From: Actinomycetota bacterium
GTDB taxonomy: Bacteria; Actinomycetota; Actinomycetes; Nanopelagicales; Nanopelagicaceae
NCBI GenBank assembly: GCA_009705165.1
Contig: WLCU01000015.1
Location: forward strand, 1 to 11,595
Direction: 5' to 3'
DNA length: 11,595 nt
Part shown: positions 1 through 9,676 of the stretch, one piece after another
Layout of the letters: each line of letters opens with the position of its first letter
Position numbering within the stretch: position 1 is the stretch's first letter
Notes under the pieces: model-generated
What the model was told of the DNA's origin: nothing
The model's input: the letters and a program-made list of their open reading frames with translations, nothing else
The model's database searches: none
Position numbers and translations under genes: made by a program

Positions 1-92
1 TCTACGAATGGCAAATTAAGTTTGGTCGCTAATGCCTGGCCGAGCGTAGTTTTACCTGATCCTGGCGCTCCGATAAGAATCAAATTTGGCAT
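1..92 (-). CDS. aroK: Shikimate kinase, N-terminal part (cut by the window edge)
   Basis: Only the first 30 codons are present. They read as a P-loop kinase start: a short hydrophobic beta strand followed by the Walker A loop GAPGSGKT at residues 8 to 15, with Lys14 and Thr15 expected to bind ATP phosphates, then a helix and the strand ending LPFVD, where shikimate kinases carry a conserved acidic residue. The enzyme phosphorylates shikimate to shikimate 3-phosphate in the cytoplasm. The ATG shares one base with the stop of aroC (TAATG) and no Shine-Dalgarno sequence is visible ahead of it, so translation is probably coupled to aroC. A P-loop alone would not separate it from other small kinases, but placement directly after aroC is the standard actinobacterial aroC-aroK order. 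Confidence 0.9.
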   Translation of the reverse strand, partial: MPNLILIGAPGSGKTTLGQALATKLNLPFV

Positions 93-1273
93 TACTTATA
101 ATTTAGATTCTGCATATAACTTGTGAAATTACGGCGAGTTTCGGTTACTGAATCACCACCGAATTTTTCAAGAACCGCCTCTGCAAGCACTAATGCCACC
201 ATTGCTTCGGCAACAACTCCTGCAGCAGGTACTGCGCAAACATCTGATCTCTGATTAATAGCTTTAGCTGGCAGGCCTGTTGCCACATCAATTGTGTCTA
301 GCGCTTTAGGAACAGTCGATATAGGTTTCATTGCAGCTCTAACACGCAAAATTTCACCGTTCGACATTCCACCTTCGGTTCCGCCGGCTCTATCTGTCCT
401 TCGAACAATTACATTCTCTGAATTCTTTTCGATTTCATCGTGAGCTACCGAACCTCGTCTTGTTGCTGTTTCGAAGCCATCGCCAATTTCCACACCTTTA
501 ATTGCTTGTATGCCCATAATCGCACCGGCTAAGCGAGCATCCAACCGACGATCCCAATGCACATGTGAACCAAGACCTGGCGGCATATCAAAGGCAAGTA
601 CTTCAACTACTCCTCCCAAGGTGTCACCATCGGCATGAGCGGCCTCGATTTCAGAAACCATTGCTGCGCTAGTTGTTGGATCGGCGCAGCGAACCGAATC
701 TTGATCAATTCGTTCTAGATCGCCGCGAGCCGGCAGAGGTGTATCTGAAGGGACACGAACTTTGCCAATTGATAATACGTGACTGAGAATAGTGATTCCT
801 ACGCTCTGCTCAAGAAAAGCCCGGGCCACAGCACCTAAGGCAACACGGGCAGCGGTTTCGCGTGCACTTGCACGTTCCAAGATTGGTCGGGCATCATCCA
901 AGTTATATTTTTGCATTCCAACTAAATCAGCATGTCCCGGACGTGGACGAGTTAACGGCGCATTTCTAGCTAAGTTTTCAATTTCATCTTTTGCAACTGG
1001 ATCTGCCGACATAACTTTTTCCCATTTTGGCCACTCTGAATTGCCAACTTGAATTGCAATGGGACCGCCTTGAGTTAAACCAAGTCGCACTCCCCCGAGA
1101 ATCGTAACTTTATCGGCTTCAAAATTTTGACGTGCTCCGCGCCCGTAACCTAAACGCCTTCTGGCCAAGTGGTAGTCAATATCGGCAGTAGTAACTTCTA
1201 CTGAGGCAGGAATCCCCTCAACAATGGCGCTTAACGCCTGACCATGTGACTCACCCGCAGTTAACCAACGCAT
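92..1273 (-). CDS. aroC: Chorismate synthase
   Basis: The 393-residue product converts 5-enolpyruvylshikimate 3-phosphate to chorismate, the last step of the shikimate pathway, using reduced FMN as a catalytic cofactor. All three family signatures are visible: GESHG at residues 7 to 11, RPGHAD at 111 to 116 followed by an [16 protein letters not shown] block ending near residue 148, and the [11 protein letters not shown] block starting at residue 342. The RRLGYGRG segment at residues 39 to 46 also fits. Length is normal for the bacterial family. The ATG is chosen because [11 protein letters not shown] is the usual N-terminus; only a weak AAGAA-like ribosome site precedes it. A 63-base gap separates it from aroE upstream, the widest within the minus-strand block, and it overlaps aroK downstream by one base. 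Confidence 0.97.
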   Translation of the reverse strand: MRWLTAGESHGQALSAIVEGIPASVEVTTADIDYHLARRRLGYGRGARQNFEADKVTILGGVRLGLTQGGPIAIQVGNSEWPKWEKVMSADPVAKDEIENLARNAPLTRPRPGHADLVGMQKYNLDDARPILERASARETAARVALGAVARAFLEQSVGITILSHVLSIGKVRVPSDTPLPARGDLERIDQDSVRCADPTTSAAMVSEIEAAHADGDTLGGVVEVLAFDMPPGLGSHVHWDRRLDARLAGAIMGIQAIKGVEIGDGFETATRRGSVAHDEIEKNSENVIVRRTDRAGGTEGGMSNGEILRVRAAMKPISTVPKALDTIDVATGLPAKAINQRSDVCAVPAAGVVAEAMVALVLAEAVLEKFGGDSVTETRRNFTSYMQNLNYK

Positions 1274-1336
1274 AGAGCGTATTCTTGCAGAAATAACTTC
1301 AACTCGGCGCCTAAATAGCCAGATTGGACGGCAAAA

Positions 1337-2146
1337 CTACGACAGCGCTTTGATTCCTACCTTACGTAGCAATGAGTACATCTCTGCTTTATCGAACTCA
1401 AGTTGCGTAAAAATCGCAATCTGTTCTATTCCTTGATGGATGAGTAAATCTAAGCCATCGATGGCTAAGCCACCACGCTTTTCCCACTCTTTTAAAGCTT
1501 TAGTCGGCCATGGGTTATACAGTGATTCGAAATAGGCAACTTTGGTCGTGATTGGAAACTGTTCTACCAGTACATCGCTGGCGCCAGAAGGTGTCGTGCT
1601 AATGACTAGATCTATTTGATCAAAAATTTGCTGTGAATCCCAATCGATGAAATTCAATGTGGAACGTAGAACTGCTCGGCTCATGTCCGGTACCCGTGCC
1701 GTTGAACGATTAAGAACTGTAATTTCAGATGCGGTTCCATCACAAGCTGCCGCTGCCGCTCTGGCCGTAGCGCCTGCACCGATAATTAATACATGACCAT
1801 TCGCTTGAATTCCATGTTGATTTAAACTTTGGGCAAAACCAGAAACATCTGTCGTAGTAGCCGCCCATTCATGATTTTTACGAAATAAAGTATTAGCACT
1901 TTGAACGCGAAGCGCGAGTTCGGAAATTTCACTCACCTGTGCAATGACTTCTTCTTTTAACGGCATTGTTAGAGACAAACCATGCCACGAAGAATCAAGT
2001 GTTTCGAGAAACGCTTTCAACCCACCAGCCTTTATCTCTATCTTTTCATACGTGCCTTGAAAACCAAGAGCTTCATAGGCGGTGGTGTGCAGCAAAGGGC
2101 TTAGAGAATGTGAGATTGGTGAACCCAATACCGCAAACTTTTTCAT
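1337..2146 (-). CDS. aroE: Shikimate dehydrogenase
   Basis: This 269-residue enzyme reduces 3-dehydroshikimate to shikimate with NADPH. The shikimate-binding SLS is at residues 14 to 16, the catalytic lysine is Lys64 in LTMPLK, Asn85 is in an ANT motif, Asp100 is the paired catalytic acid, and the C-terminal QGIEQ begins at residue 238. The nucleotide-binding domain has a glycine loop GAGATARA at residues 123 to 130 and NRS at 146 to 148, which matches the NADP-selective NRxxx loop. Two motif positions are unusual: TTD where NTD is usual, and GAGA where GAGG is usual. The start codon overlaps the mltG stop by four bases (ATGA), which suggests translational coupling, since only a weak GGTG-like site lies ahead of it. 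A quinate dehydrogenase paralogue is the main alternative, but the shikimate operon context argues for AroE. Confidence 0.93.
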   Translation of the reverse strand: MKKFAVLGSPISHSLSPLLHTTAYEALGFQGTYEKIEIKAGGLKAFLETLDSSWHGLSLTMPLKEEVIAQVSEISELALRVQSANTLFRKNHEWAATTTDVSGFAQSLNQHGIQANGHVLIIGAGATARAAAAACDGTASEITVLNRSTARVPDMSRAVLRSTLNFIDWDSQQIFDQIDLVISTTPSGASDVLVEQFPITTKVAYFESLYNPWPTKALKEWEKRGGLAIDGLDLLIHQGIEQIAIFTQLEFDKAEMYSLLRKVGIKALS

Positions 2147-3165
2147 TTGAATGCACCGGCTTTACGATTGGTTTGATACAAGGCCTTCCATTCCAGAAAC
2201 TGATCACTCGAACGTGTGAAACGAGTATCCCCTGGTGAAACAGTGATGAAATACAGCCAGTCTCCATCAGCAGGATTTAATGTTGCCTCGATTGCAGCGT
2301 TGCCAGGATTTCCAATGGGTGATGGAGGCAAACCGTAGTGTCTATAGGTGTTAAACGGTGAGTTTATAAAGGTTGAATTAGTACTTAAGAAAATCTGTCC
2401 GCGCACCTTTTTAATGTAATGAACAGTTGAATCTAGTTGCAGCGGCATCGAAATTTCGAGTCGGTTTAAAATAACACGGGCTACTCGTGCAAAATCTTTC
2501 GTATCTCCTTCAGCTTGTACGATGGAAGCAATGGTTAAAAGTTGGATGGGTGAGTATTTTCCACTGGCCGAGAGAAGTTCGCGCCCACTTGTCGATGATT
2601 TGAATCGGTCAACCATGGCTTGCACAGCTTGTGCAGCGCTTGTTCCAGCAGGGAAAGAATACTGAGCAGGAAAGAGCAAACCTTCGGCATCTTTAAAGCC
2701 CTTTGGTAGTTCCACGACTTTGAATGCCTGGTCAATCGCGCCTTGATCAAATCCATATTTATTTAAAGCCGTGACTACTTCACTTTTCCAGCCTCCTTCC
2801 ACAATTCGAATCAAATTCGGAATGCGATCGGGATCTAGCAACTGTTCTATCGCTTGGGCTGCGCTAATACCTTTGGTTAATTGATGCGCCCCAGGTGCCA
2901 CTTGCGCTGATTTGGGATTAGCCACTGCAGCTCGAAAATATGCAAGTGCGGACTTAACTACGCCTTTGTCTAAAAGTATTTGTCCAACTTCTGAACCTGT
3001 AGCGCCGGCAGGTATGTCGACCACTACGGACTGAGTTTGTGAAACATTTTCAATTCTAGGAAAGTCCGGAGCAGTCGAAACGTTAGTACGAAAATTATGT
3101 ATTGAAAAGGTTAACCCTCCAACAAATAAAACTCCTAGTAGCAATCGCGTAACGGGCTTTTTCAT
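2143..3165 (-). CDS. mltG: Endolytic murein transglycosylase MltG
   Basis: The 340-residue protein has an N-terminal basic stretch and a hydrophobic segment at about residues 7 to 22, so it is probably anchored in the cytoplasmic membrane with the rest outside. After a small LysM-like region (about residues 45 to 125) comes the YceG/MltG domain. Glu219 in ASIVQAEGD aligns by eye with the catalytic glutamate of E. coli MltG (Glu218), followed by the expected NRLE..MPLQLDSTV block at 234 to 247 and the PPSPIGNPG loop at 280 to 288. The family cleaves nascent glycan strands inside the chain and so limits peptidoglycan strand length. The gene overlaps ruvX upstream and aroE downstream by four bases each. 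The same ruvX-mltG-aroE order is common in Actinomycetota. Confidence 0.95.
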   Translation of the reverse strand: MKKPVTRLLLGVLFVGGLTFSIHNFRTNVSTAPDFPRIENVSQTQSVVVDIPAGATGSEVGQILLDKGVVKSALAYFRAAVANPKSAQVAPGAHQLTKGISAAQAIEQLLDPDRIPNLIRIVEGGWKSEVVTALNKYGFDQGAIDQAFKVVELPKGFKDAEGLLFPAQYSFPAGTSAAQAVQAMVDRFKSSTSGRELLSASGKYSPIQLLTIASIVQAEGDTKDFARVARVILNRLEISMPLQLDSTVHYIKKVRGQIFLSTNSTFINSPFNTYRHYGLPPSPIGNPGNAAIEATLNPADGDWLYFITVSPGDTRFTRSSDQFLEWKALYQTNRKAGAFK

Positions 3166-3596
3166 TTTGCAGAATCCCGATTCTTTTCGATTTCTAAAGC
3201 GAAGTTAAGAATAGAGACTGCAGCTACTTGATCGATTGTGCTTCTAGCTTGCTTAGCGTTAACACCATTGCTCTGCATCTGCTTGGTTGCCGTGACAGTA
3301 CTCAAGCGTTCATCCACCATTTCAATTGGCACATCTGTAAGCGTACGTAAGAACTCTGCAAAGTTCATCGCATTAATTGATGACTGACTGGCATCTCCGC
3401 TTAAGTGAGCTGGTTTTCCAATGTATATGCACACTGGCTCGTACTCAGAAATTAGCGACAAAATGGCTGCATTAAGTTTTTTGTCAGTTGCTTTCAAGGT
3501 TATGACCGGTGATGAAAGAATTCCATCAGGATCACAGACCGCCACACCAATCCGGACGTCACCATAATCAAAGGCGATTCGGCGACCTCTTTGCAT
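3162..3596 (-). CDS. ruvX: RuvX/YqgF family putative pre-16S rRNA nuclease
   Basis: The 144-residue protein is a RNase H-fold nuclease of the YqgF/RuvX family. Family members have been linked to maturation of the 5' end of 16S rRNA and, in mycobacteria, to Holliday junction resolution; which applies here cannot be read from sequence. Visible motifs are FDYGDVRIGVA with the first catalytic acid Asp10, VDERLST with Glu97, and IDQVAAVSIL with Asp122. The middle loop reads IGKPAHLSG where many relatives have a GLP-type loop, a small divergence. Length is typical. An AAAGGA ribosome site sits about 10 bases before the ATG, inside the gap and end of alaS. It overlaps mltG by ATGA. Confidence 0.94.
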   Translation of the reverse strand: MQRGRRIAFDYGDVRIGVAVCDPDGILSSPVITLKATDKKLNAAILSLISEYEPVCIYIGKPAHLSGDASQSSINAMNFAEFLRTLTDVPIEMVDERLSTVTATKQMQSNGVNAKQARSTIDQVAAVSILNFALEIEKNRDSAK

Positions 3597-3604
3597 AAAA
3601 GAAA

Positions 3605-6277
3605 TTATCCTTTTAGCCCTTGAACAATAGTATCGAGAGCATCTAGCGCTTTAGACGAGTCTGTACCTCCGCCTTGCGCAAAATCATCTTTACCGCCACC
3701 GCCACCGCCCAAAACTGCAGAACCAATTTTAACTAGTGCTCCAGCTTTGATGCCCTGAGATCGTGCAGCATCATCTGTAGCAACAACCAGCGTTGGTTTA
3801 GATTCATTAGAACTGATCAGTGCAACTACACAGTTATTTGCTTTGGTCCGAAGTTCTAAAGCGATCTTTCGTAGATCATCGCCTGAAATACCATCGGCCA
3901 GTAGCGCAGTCATTACCGTCACTCCATTAATAACTTTTGCGGTTTTTGAAATTTCGCCAATTTGCGACATCGCTTGGGCTGAACGTAAAGCGCCTAACTC
4001 TTTTTCAATTTCCTTCATTGAATTCAACAGCCCATTGATGCGCTCAGGCAGTTCTTCAGTTCTAGCGCCTTTAATGATCTCGGTTAAAGAGTTGAGTAAA
4101 ATATGCTCGCGGGCTAAGAATTTATAGGCGTCAACACCAACAAGTGCTTCAACTCGCCTAACACCTGCTCCAATTGAAGATTCGCTGAGCAACTTAACTA
4201 ATCCAAGTTGGCCTGAACGTGAAACGTGTGTACCTCCACACAATTCTCGTGCCCAATCTCCCACACTTACAACACGAACTTGATCGCCATACTTTTCACC
4301 AAAAAGTGCCATCGCGCCAAGTTTCTTAGCTGCCTCTTGTGACATTGTCTCAGCGGTTACTTCCAAATTATCGAGCAATAAAACGTTTACACGAGATTCA
4401 ACATCATTGAGCACTGATGCAGGTACTGCACCTGTGGCAGGAAAATCAAAACGGAAGCGACCTGGGGAGTTTTCAGATCCTGCCTGCGTTGCAGTTTCTC
4501 CCAAAATTTCGCGGAACGCTTTATGAACCATATGCGTTGCAGTGTGCGCCCTTGAAATCGCTTGTCGACGCTCAAGATCAATTGTTGCCAAAGCTTGATG
4601 TCCAGATTCAACGCTGCCACTTAGTACTCGACCTCGGTGCACGAAGACACCAGGAACAGGGGTCTGAACATCATCGATTTCAACAACTGCTCCATTTGAA
4701 AGAGTAATTGTTCCACCGTCAGCTAATTGCCCGCCGCCTTCAGCGTAGAAAGGTGTTCGGTCCAGAATAATTTCGACATCTTGATCAGCAGAAGCTGATC
4801 CAACGAGTTCGCCATCGACAAGCACGGCATTGATGTTGGCTTCACTTGATGTTTGAACATAGCCAAGAAATTCTGACTTTCCATTTTTATCGGCAACAGA
4901 TCGGTACACCGACAGATCTGTGTGGCCACTCTTTTTAGCCTTTGAATCCGCTTTTGCGCGATCTTTCTGCTCTTTCATTAATCGGCGGAAACCATCTTCG
5001 TCAACTAAAAGACCTTCTTCGCGCGCCATTTCAAGAGTTAAATCAAAAGGGAAACCATAAGTATCGTGTAGCTTAAAAGCATCTTCCCCAGCTAACACAT
5101 TGGCCTTATTCTTCTTTAACGCAGCACTTGCGACATCAAATATTTGTGTTCCGCTCTTAAGCGTTTGCAAGAAACTTTCCTCTTCAGACACGCTCACAGA
5201 CAAAATACGTTTTGTGTCTGTTACAAGTTCTGGATACTGGGGTCCCATAGCACCGATAGCTGCAATGGTTAACTCGGACATAATTGGATCCATTGACCCT
5301 AATAAACGCATATTGCGAATAGTTCGACGCATCATTCTGCGTAGAACATAACCGCGACCTTCATTTCCAGGCGTCACGCCATCCCCAATTAACATTGCTG
5401 AAGTTCGTGCATGGTCAGCAATAATTCTTAATGAAACATCGGATTTTTCAGATTTTCCATAAGTAACGCCAGTGAGTTCAGACGCCTTTTTTAATATCTG
5501 CATGGTTGTGTCGATTTCATAGATATTTTCGACGCCTTGCAAGAGCGCAGCCATGCGCTCTAAACCTAAACCTGTATCAATACTCTTAGCTGGTAGTTCG
5601 CCTAAAATCGGAAAATCATCTTTTCCAGAACCAACGCCGCGTTCATTTTGCATGAAAACCAAGTTCCATACTTCCATGTAGCGGTTTTCATCTGCGATTG
5701 GACCGCCTTCTGCGCCGTAGGCAGGCCCGCGATCATAATAAATTTCCGAGCATGGCCCACACGGACCCGGGACACCCATGGACCAAAAATTATCGGCCAT
5801 ATCTCGGCGCTGGATGCGCTCTTTAGGTACACCCATCTTTTTATGCCAAATATCTGCAGCTTCGTCATCATCTAGATAAACAGTTACCCAAAGTTTTTCT
5901 TCGGGAAAACCGTAGCCGCCATCTTTTACATCCCTAGTAAGAAGTTCCCAAGCAAGGGCAATTGCGCCCTCTTTGAAATAATCTCCAAATGAGAAGTTTC
6001 CGCACATCTGGAAAAAAGAAGCATGTCTAGTTGTCTTTCCAACTTCGTCAATATCTAAAGTTCGTACGCATTTTTGAACTGAAGTTGCACGTTTAAATGG
6101 AGGGGTTATTTCTCCCAAGAAATATGGCTTAAAAGGAACCATTCCAGCATTTACAAGTAATAAATTTGGATCATCTGCAATCAGAGATGCTGAGGGAACA
6201 ACTGTGTGATTTAAACCTTGACGGTTTTCAGATTCAAAAAAGCGCAGCCAACGAGACCGGATTTCGGCAGATTCCAC
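3605..6277 (-). CDS. alaS: Alanine--tRNA ligase
   Basis: The 890-residue class II synthetase charges tRNA-Ala. The catalytic domain starts with [11 protein letters not shown] (residues 36 to 46) and continues through [19 protein letters not shown] (83 to 101) to the motif 3 arginine Arg241 in GLGLERM. The [14 protein letters not shown] region belongs to the tRNA acceptor-recognition part. The editing domain has the four metal-site residues His578 and His582 in HTATH, and Cys680 and His684 in CGGTH, so it should still clear Ser- and Gly-tRNA-Ala. The C-terminal C-Ala domain ends in a glycine-rich segment with six consecutive glycines (857 to 862) before KDDFAQGGG. Translation appears to start at GTG; only a weak purine-rich site precedes it. 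It lies nine bases after the DUF948 gene and eight bases before ruvX. Confidence 0.97.
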   Translation of the reverse strand: MESAEIRSRWLRFFESENRQGLNHTVVPSASLIADDPNLLLVNAGMVPFKPYFLGEITPPFKRATSVQKCVRTLDIDEVGKTTRHASFFQMCGNFSFGDYFKEGAIALAWELLTRDVKDGGYGFPEEKLWVTVYLDDDEAADIWHKKMGVPKERIQRRDMADNFWSMGVPGPCGPCSEIYYDRGPAYGAEGGPIADENRYMEVWNLVFMQNERGVGSGKDDFPILGELPAKSIDTGLGLERMAALLQGVENIYEIDTTMQILKKASELTGVTYGKSEKSDVSLRIIADHARTSAMLIGDGVTPGNEGRGYVLRRMMRRTIRNMRLLGSMDPIMSELTIAAIGAMGPQYPELVTDTKRILSVSVSEEESFLQTLKSGTQIFDVASAALKKNKANVLAGEDAFKLHDTYGFPFDLTLEMAREEGLLVDEDGFRRLMKEQKDRAKADSKAKKSGHTDLSVYRSVADKNGKSEFLGYVQTSSEANINAVLVDGELVGSASADQDVEIILDRTPFYAEGGGQLADGGTITLSNGAVVEIDDVQTPVPGVFVHRGRVLSGSVESGHQALATIDLERRQAISRAHTATHMVHKAFREILGETATQAGSENSPGRFRFDFPATGAVPASVLNDVESRVNVLLLDNLEVTAETMSQEAAKKLGAMALFGEKYGDQVRVVSVGDWARELCGGTHVSRSGQLGLVKLLSESSIGAGVRRVEALVGVDAYKFLAREHILLNSLTEIIKGARTEELPERINGLLNSMKEIEKELGALRSAQAMSQIGEISKTAKVINGVTVMTALLADGISGDDLRKIALELRTKANNCVVALISSNESKPTLVVATDDAARSQGIKAGALVKIGSAVLGGGGGGKDDFAQGGGTDSSKALDALDTIVQGLKG
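3692..3709 (-). repeat. Short GGC/GGT trinucleotide run inside alaS
   Basis: Three copies of a GGCGGT hexamer on the coding strand encode Gly857 to Gly862 of AlaRS. A glycine-rich loop at this place is normal for the C-Ala domain, so the run is coding sequence rather than an independent element. It could still vary in length by slippage. Confidence 0.8.
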
Positions 6278-6286
6278 TTTTTAGTT

Positions 6287-6646
6287 TCACTCAGCCTTCT
6301 TCTTAGAGCGCGACTTCTTCATAGAAGCGGCTGAAAGCAATGCACCTGCGACCTTAACTGCAGATCCATTCTTACTCATAAACGAATTCGTGGCTTCATT
6401 GACTTTATCTGAAAGATCTTCAGCGTTCTTAGTGATTCGATTAATGCTCTTTAGCGGACCATTAACAAGAGTTACTGTTGTGTGAACTTCATCAATTAAT
6501 GGCGCAGTTTCATCGGTGAGAGCTTTTAACGACGCTTTCGCTTCGTCCACTAACCGACCTACTCGGATTACAACGTAAGCGATAGCTACGGCAATCACCA
6601 TAAGCGCACAGCTTGCGATTATCGTTGCAATTCCACCGGGACCCAT
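6287..6646 (-). CDS. DUF948 family small membrane protein, function unknown
   Basis: This 119-residue protein has one membrane segment at about residues 6 to 28, then a polar region (about 30 to 100) with the spaced hydrophobic pattern of a helical or coiled rod, and a very basic tail ending KKSRSKKKAE. That architecture and the ITKNAEDLSDKVNEATN-like segment match the DUF948 family, whose members are found beside alaS in many Actinomycetota and Firmicutes. No enzymatic motif is visible. The short N-terminus before the membrane helix and the lysine-rich tail suggest an inner-membrane anchor with a cytoplasmic rod, which is inference. A GGTAGG ribosome site, within the last codons of aspS, is eight bases before the ATG, and the gene starts four bases after the aspS stop. 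Confidence 0.88.
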   Translation of the reverse strand: MGPGGIATIIASCALMVIAVAIAYVVIRVGRLVDEAKASLKALTDETAPLIDEVHTTVTLVNGPLKSINRITKNAEDLSDKVNEATNSFMSKNGSAVKVAGALLSAASMKKSRSKKKAE

Positions 6647-6650
6647 GTTG

Positions 6651-8402
6651 TTAGCCTACCTGAGGAGCTTGCTTAGGAGCGCCATCAATACCGCTCTCTT
6701 TGCGTTGTGCCGGTGTGATTGGTGTTGGGGCTCCAGTCAATGGATCTCCCCCACTTGCCGTCTTAGGGAAAGCAATAACTTCGCGGATTGAATCCGAGCC
6801 AGTTAGAAGTGCGCACACTCTGTCCAAACCTAATGCGATTCCACCATGAGGTGGTGGACCGTAGTTAAATGCTTCAAGCAAAAATCCGAACTTACTTTGT
6901 GCCTCTTCATCACTTAAGCCAATAACTTTAAAAACATCTTTTTGAATCTGGCGATCGTGAATACGGATTGATCCACCACCTAACTCGGTTCCATTGAGAA
7001 CAATGTCGTAGGCATAGGCCAACGCTGATGCAGGATCTTTTGCAAAGCTTTCTGCAAACTCTGGTTTTGGACCAGTAAATGGGTGGTGAACCGCGGTCCA
7101 GCCACCGTTATCAGTCGGCTCAAACATCGGCGCATCTACAACCCATAAAAACTCCCACTTATTTTCAGGAATTAGATTGCAACGCTTTCCAATTTCCAAA
7201 CGCACTGCGCCAAGTAAATTCTGTGAGGCCGAACGCTCACCTGCCGCAAAGAAAATTGCATCTCCTGGTTTTGCTCCAGCTGCTGCGGCAATACCTGCGC
7301 ATTCTTGTTCAGAAATATTTTTAGCCACAGGTCCACCGAGAGTGCCATCTGGATTAACCAAAATATAGGCCAACCCCTTTGCACCGCGAGCTTTAGCCCA
7401 ATCTTGCCAAGCATCTAACTCTCGACGTGGAGAATCAGCACCACCTGGCATTACAACACTTCCAACATATGGCGCTTGGAACACACGGAACGTTGTGTTC
7501 GCGAAGTATTGTGTTTGTTCTACCAACTCGTAAGCAAAACGCAAATCTGGTTTGTCTGATCCGTATCGATTCATTGCATCTGCATATGTCATTCGTTGCA
7601 ACGGAAGTGGAATCGTATATTCCACGGCCTCTTGCCAAACTTTTGCGACAATCTTTTCGGCAACTGCCAAAATATCCTCTTGGTCAATAAAAGACATCTC
7701 GATATCTAATTGGGTAAATTCAGGTTGGCGGTCAGCGCGAAAATCTTCATCACGGAAACAACGTGCAATCTGATAATACTTTTCCATTCCTGCAACCATC
7801 AATAACTGCTTAAAAAGTTGAGGTGACTGAGGAAGTGCATACCAACTTCCCGGTTGCAAACGAACTGGAACTAAAAAGTCACGGGCACCTTCAGGTGTGG
7901 ATCTGGTCAGATAAGGGGTTTCAATTTCTAGAAAAGCTTCCTCTTCCATCACGCGACGAATCGTGGAAGTCACCTTTGAACGAAGTCTAAGATTTGCAGC
8001 TGGCTTCTCGCGACGAAGATCGAGGTAGCGGAACTTAAGACGCACTTCTTCGCTGATATCTGAATCATTTCCAGAATCAACAGGGAAAGGCAAAGGTGCC
8101 GACTCGCTAAGCACTACAACGTGATCGCCCATGATTTCGATTTCCCCAGTTGGAAGATTGAGATTTTCATTTCCAGCCGGACGCGCAAGGACTTCACCTG
8201 TGATTAACAAACACCACTCTGCTCGCAATGAGCCTGCGATTTTTTCATCTCGGATTACAACTTGGACTGAACCTGATGCATCACGTAGGTCAATAAATGC
8301 AACGCCGCCATGATCTCGACGCCTTGCTACCCAACCTGCCAAAGTTACCGTTTGGCCAACATTGGTTTTGCGCAACGAGCCTGCATCGTGAGTTCTTAAC
8401 AT
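6651..8402 (-). CDS. aspS: Aspartate--tRNA ligase, probably non-discriminating (Asp/Asn)
   Basis: The 583-residue class IIb synthetase has the bacterial layout. An N-terminal OB-fold anticodon domain covers about residues 1 to 105 ([11 protein letters not shown] at 23 to 33). The catalytic domain follows, with motif 1 around 158 to 176 ([12 protein letters not shown]), the amino-acid pocket QSPQLFKQ at 192 to 199, motif 2 arginine Arg217 in CFRDED, the bacterial GAD insertion in the middle, and motif 3 arginine Arg528 in GLGLDR. His31 and Gly77 occupy positions that in Pseudomonas aeruginosa mark an AspRS that also accepts tRNA-Asn, where E. coli has Leu and Lys. A GatCAB amidotransferase elsewhere would then complete Asn-tRNA synthesis. 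The ATG is 23 bases after the hisS stop with no strong ribosome site. Confidence 0.96.
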   Translation of the reverse strand: MLRTHDAGSLRKTNVGQTVTLAGWVARRRDHGGVAFIDLRDASGSVQVVIRDEKIAGSLRAEWCLLITGEVLARPAGNENLNLPTGEIEIMGDHVVVLSESAPLPFPVDSGNDSDISEEVRLKFRYLDLRREKPAANLRLRSKVTSTIRRVMEEEAFLEIETPYLTRSTPEGARDFLVPVRLQPGSWYALPQSPQLFKQLLMVAGMEKYYQIARCFRDEDFRADRQPEFTQLDIEMSFIDQEDILAVAEKIVAKVWQEAVEYTIPLPLQRMTYADAMNRYGSDKPDLRFAYELVEQTQYFANTTFRVFQAPYVGSVVMPGGADSPRRELDAWQDWAKARGAKGLAYILVNPDGTLGGPVAKNISEQECAGIAAAAGAKPGDAIFFAAGERSASQNLLGAVRLEIGKRCNLIPENKWEFLWVVDAPMFEPTDNGGWTAVHHPFTGPKPEFAESFAKDPASALAYAYDIVLNGTELGGGSIRIHDRQIQKDVFKVIGLSDEEAQSKFGFLLEAFNYGPPPHGGIALGLDRVCALLTGSDSIREVIAFPKTASGGDPLTGAPTPITPAQRKESGIDGAPKQAPQVG

Positions 8403-8425
8403 GATTTGGTTTTACATCCCTATTT

Positions 8426-9676
8426 CTAAAGTGCGCTGATTAATGAGTCAATCTTAACTGATGAAGTTGCACCGCTTTTCATTTCCTTCAGCTCCACGGT
8501 TGCAGAAGCTATCTCTGAATCACCAAGAACTACTACATATCGCGCCCCGCTCTTGTCTGCCCCTTTCATCGCACCCTTCAAAGCCCGGTCGCCAAAGGCA
8601 ATTTCCACTGTTTTTCCAGCGGCACGGATTGTTGCAGCGATAGTAAGTGCCTTCTGCTTTGCAGCCTCACCGAGAGGAATGATGAAAAGATCTGAAACGA
8701 AAGATTGACTATCAATTACTTCTTCGGCCTCTGCAGCCAAAAGGGCGCGATCTACTCCGAGACCAAAACCAATTCCGGATAGCTCTTGACCGCCAAGTTC
8801 TGACATCAATCCGTCGTAACGGCCACCACCGCCGATGCCAGATTGTGCACCTAATAGTTCATGAACGAATTCAAAAGTAGTTCCGGTGTAGTAATCCAAA
8901 CCTCGGACCATGCGCGGATTCAGCGTGTAAGAAATTCCCAAAACATCCAAATAGGTTTTAACTTGATCAAAGTGTTTCTTTGAATTTTCACTTAAATAAT
9001 CAAGAAGTAAAGGTGCATCCTGCATCGCCTTCTGGATCTCTGGGCGCTTATCGTCAAATAAGCGAAGTGGGTTCAACGCTGCACGCAGTTGAGTAGCCTC
9101 ATCAAGATTTAAACCAGCAATATATTTAACTAAATCAACGCGGTGGGCAGCTCTTGATTGGGCATCGCCCAAAGACGTAATATCCAAACGATATTTTCGT
9201 AAACCAATCGCTTTGAATCCTGCATCTGCAATCGCAATTACTTCAGCATCGATTGCCGGATCATCTAGACCGATGGCCTCTATTCCCACTTGATAAAACT
9301 GTCGATAACGACCAGCTTGAGGACGTTCAGCCCTAAAGAATGCACCGGAGTACCAAAGTTTAGATGGGAGTTGTCCTCTATCTAATCCATGTTCGATAAC
9401 TGCGCGCATAACACCTGCAGTTCCCTCGGGGCGCAAAGTAATTGAGCGTCCACCACGATCTTCAAAGGTGTACATCTCTTTTGACACTACATCGGTTGAC
9501 TCACCTACACCGCGAGTAAATAGTTCTGTGTCTTCAAAAACGGGAAGTTCAATCATCTGATATCCAGCTTTTCTAGCCGGGGTGATGAGCGCTTCGCGTA
9601 CAAATTCGAAAGCCGCAGAACGCGGTGGTACATATTCACTCACGCCTTTAGGGGCTTGTATTTTTGCTTTAGCCAT
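8426..9676 (-). CDS. hisS: Histidine--tRNA ligase
   Basis: The enzyme charges tRNA-His. From the ATG at 9676 it is 416 residues long. Motif 2 is around residues 108 to 130 ([19 protein letters not shown]), preceded by the TLRPEGTAG loop at 80 to 88. The histidine-specific signatures are [12 protein letters not shown] at 258 to 269 and GGGRYDGL at 283 to 290. Motif 3 is [12 protein letters not shown] at 301 to 312. The anticodon-binding domain occupies about 325 to 416. A TTG lies one codon upstream, but ATG is preferred because it overlaps the stop of the preceding hydrolase gene by one base (TGATG) and has an AAGGG ribosome site nine bases ahead. The hydrolase-hisS pairing is conserved in actinobacteria (Rv2581c-hisS in M. 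tuberculosis). Confidence 0.96.
   Translation of the reverse strand: MAKAKIQAPKGVSEYVPPRSAAFEFVREALITPARKAGYQMIELPVFEDTELFTRGVGESTDVVSKEMYTFEDRGGRSITLRPEGTAGVMRAVIEHGLDRGQLPSKLWYSGAFFRAERPQAGRYRQFYQVGIEAIGLDDPAIDAEVIAIADAGFKAIGLRKYRLDITSLGDAQSRAAHRVDLVKYIAGLNLDEATQLRAALNPLRLFDDKRPEIQKAMQDAPLLLDYLSENSKKHFDQVKTYLDVLGISYTLNPRMVRGLDYYTGTTFEFVHELLGAQSGIGGGGRYDGLMSELGGQELSGIGFGLGVDRALLAAEAEEVIDSQSFVSDLFIIPLGEAAKQKALTIAATIRAAGKTVEIAFGDRALKGAMKGADKSGARYVVVLGDSEIASATVELKEMKSGATSSVKIDSLISAL

Noticed and set aside
792..1052. Plus-strand open frame of 86 codons inside aroC
   Set aside because: It lies fully opposite conserved chorismate synthase motifs and has no ribosome site or family resemblance. The same holds for the other short frames inside aroE, alaS, aspS and hisS.
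1274..1336. Possible terminator or promoter in the aroE-aroC gap
   Set aside because: GGCGCC at 1309 to 1314 is only a six-base palindrome with no stable stem or U-tract. TATTTA and TTGCCG or TTGAAG do not pair at an acceptable promoter spacing.
3692..3709. Trinucleotide run as a possible phase-variable or microsatellite locus
   Set aside because: It encodes the glycine loop expected at this place in the AlaRS C-terminal domain, and only in-frame changes could be tolerated.
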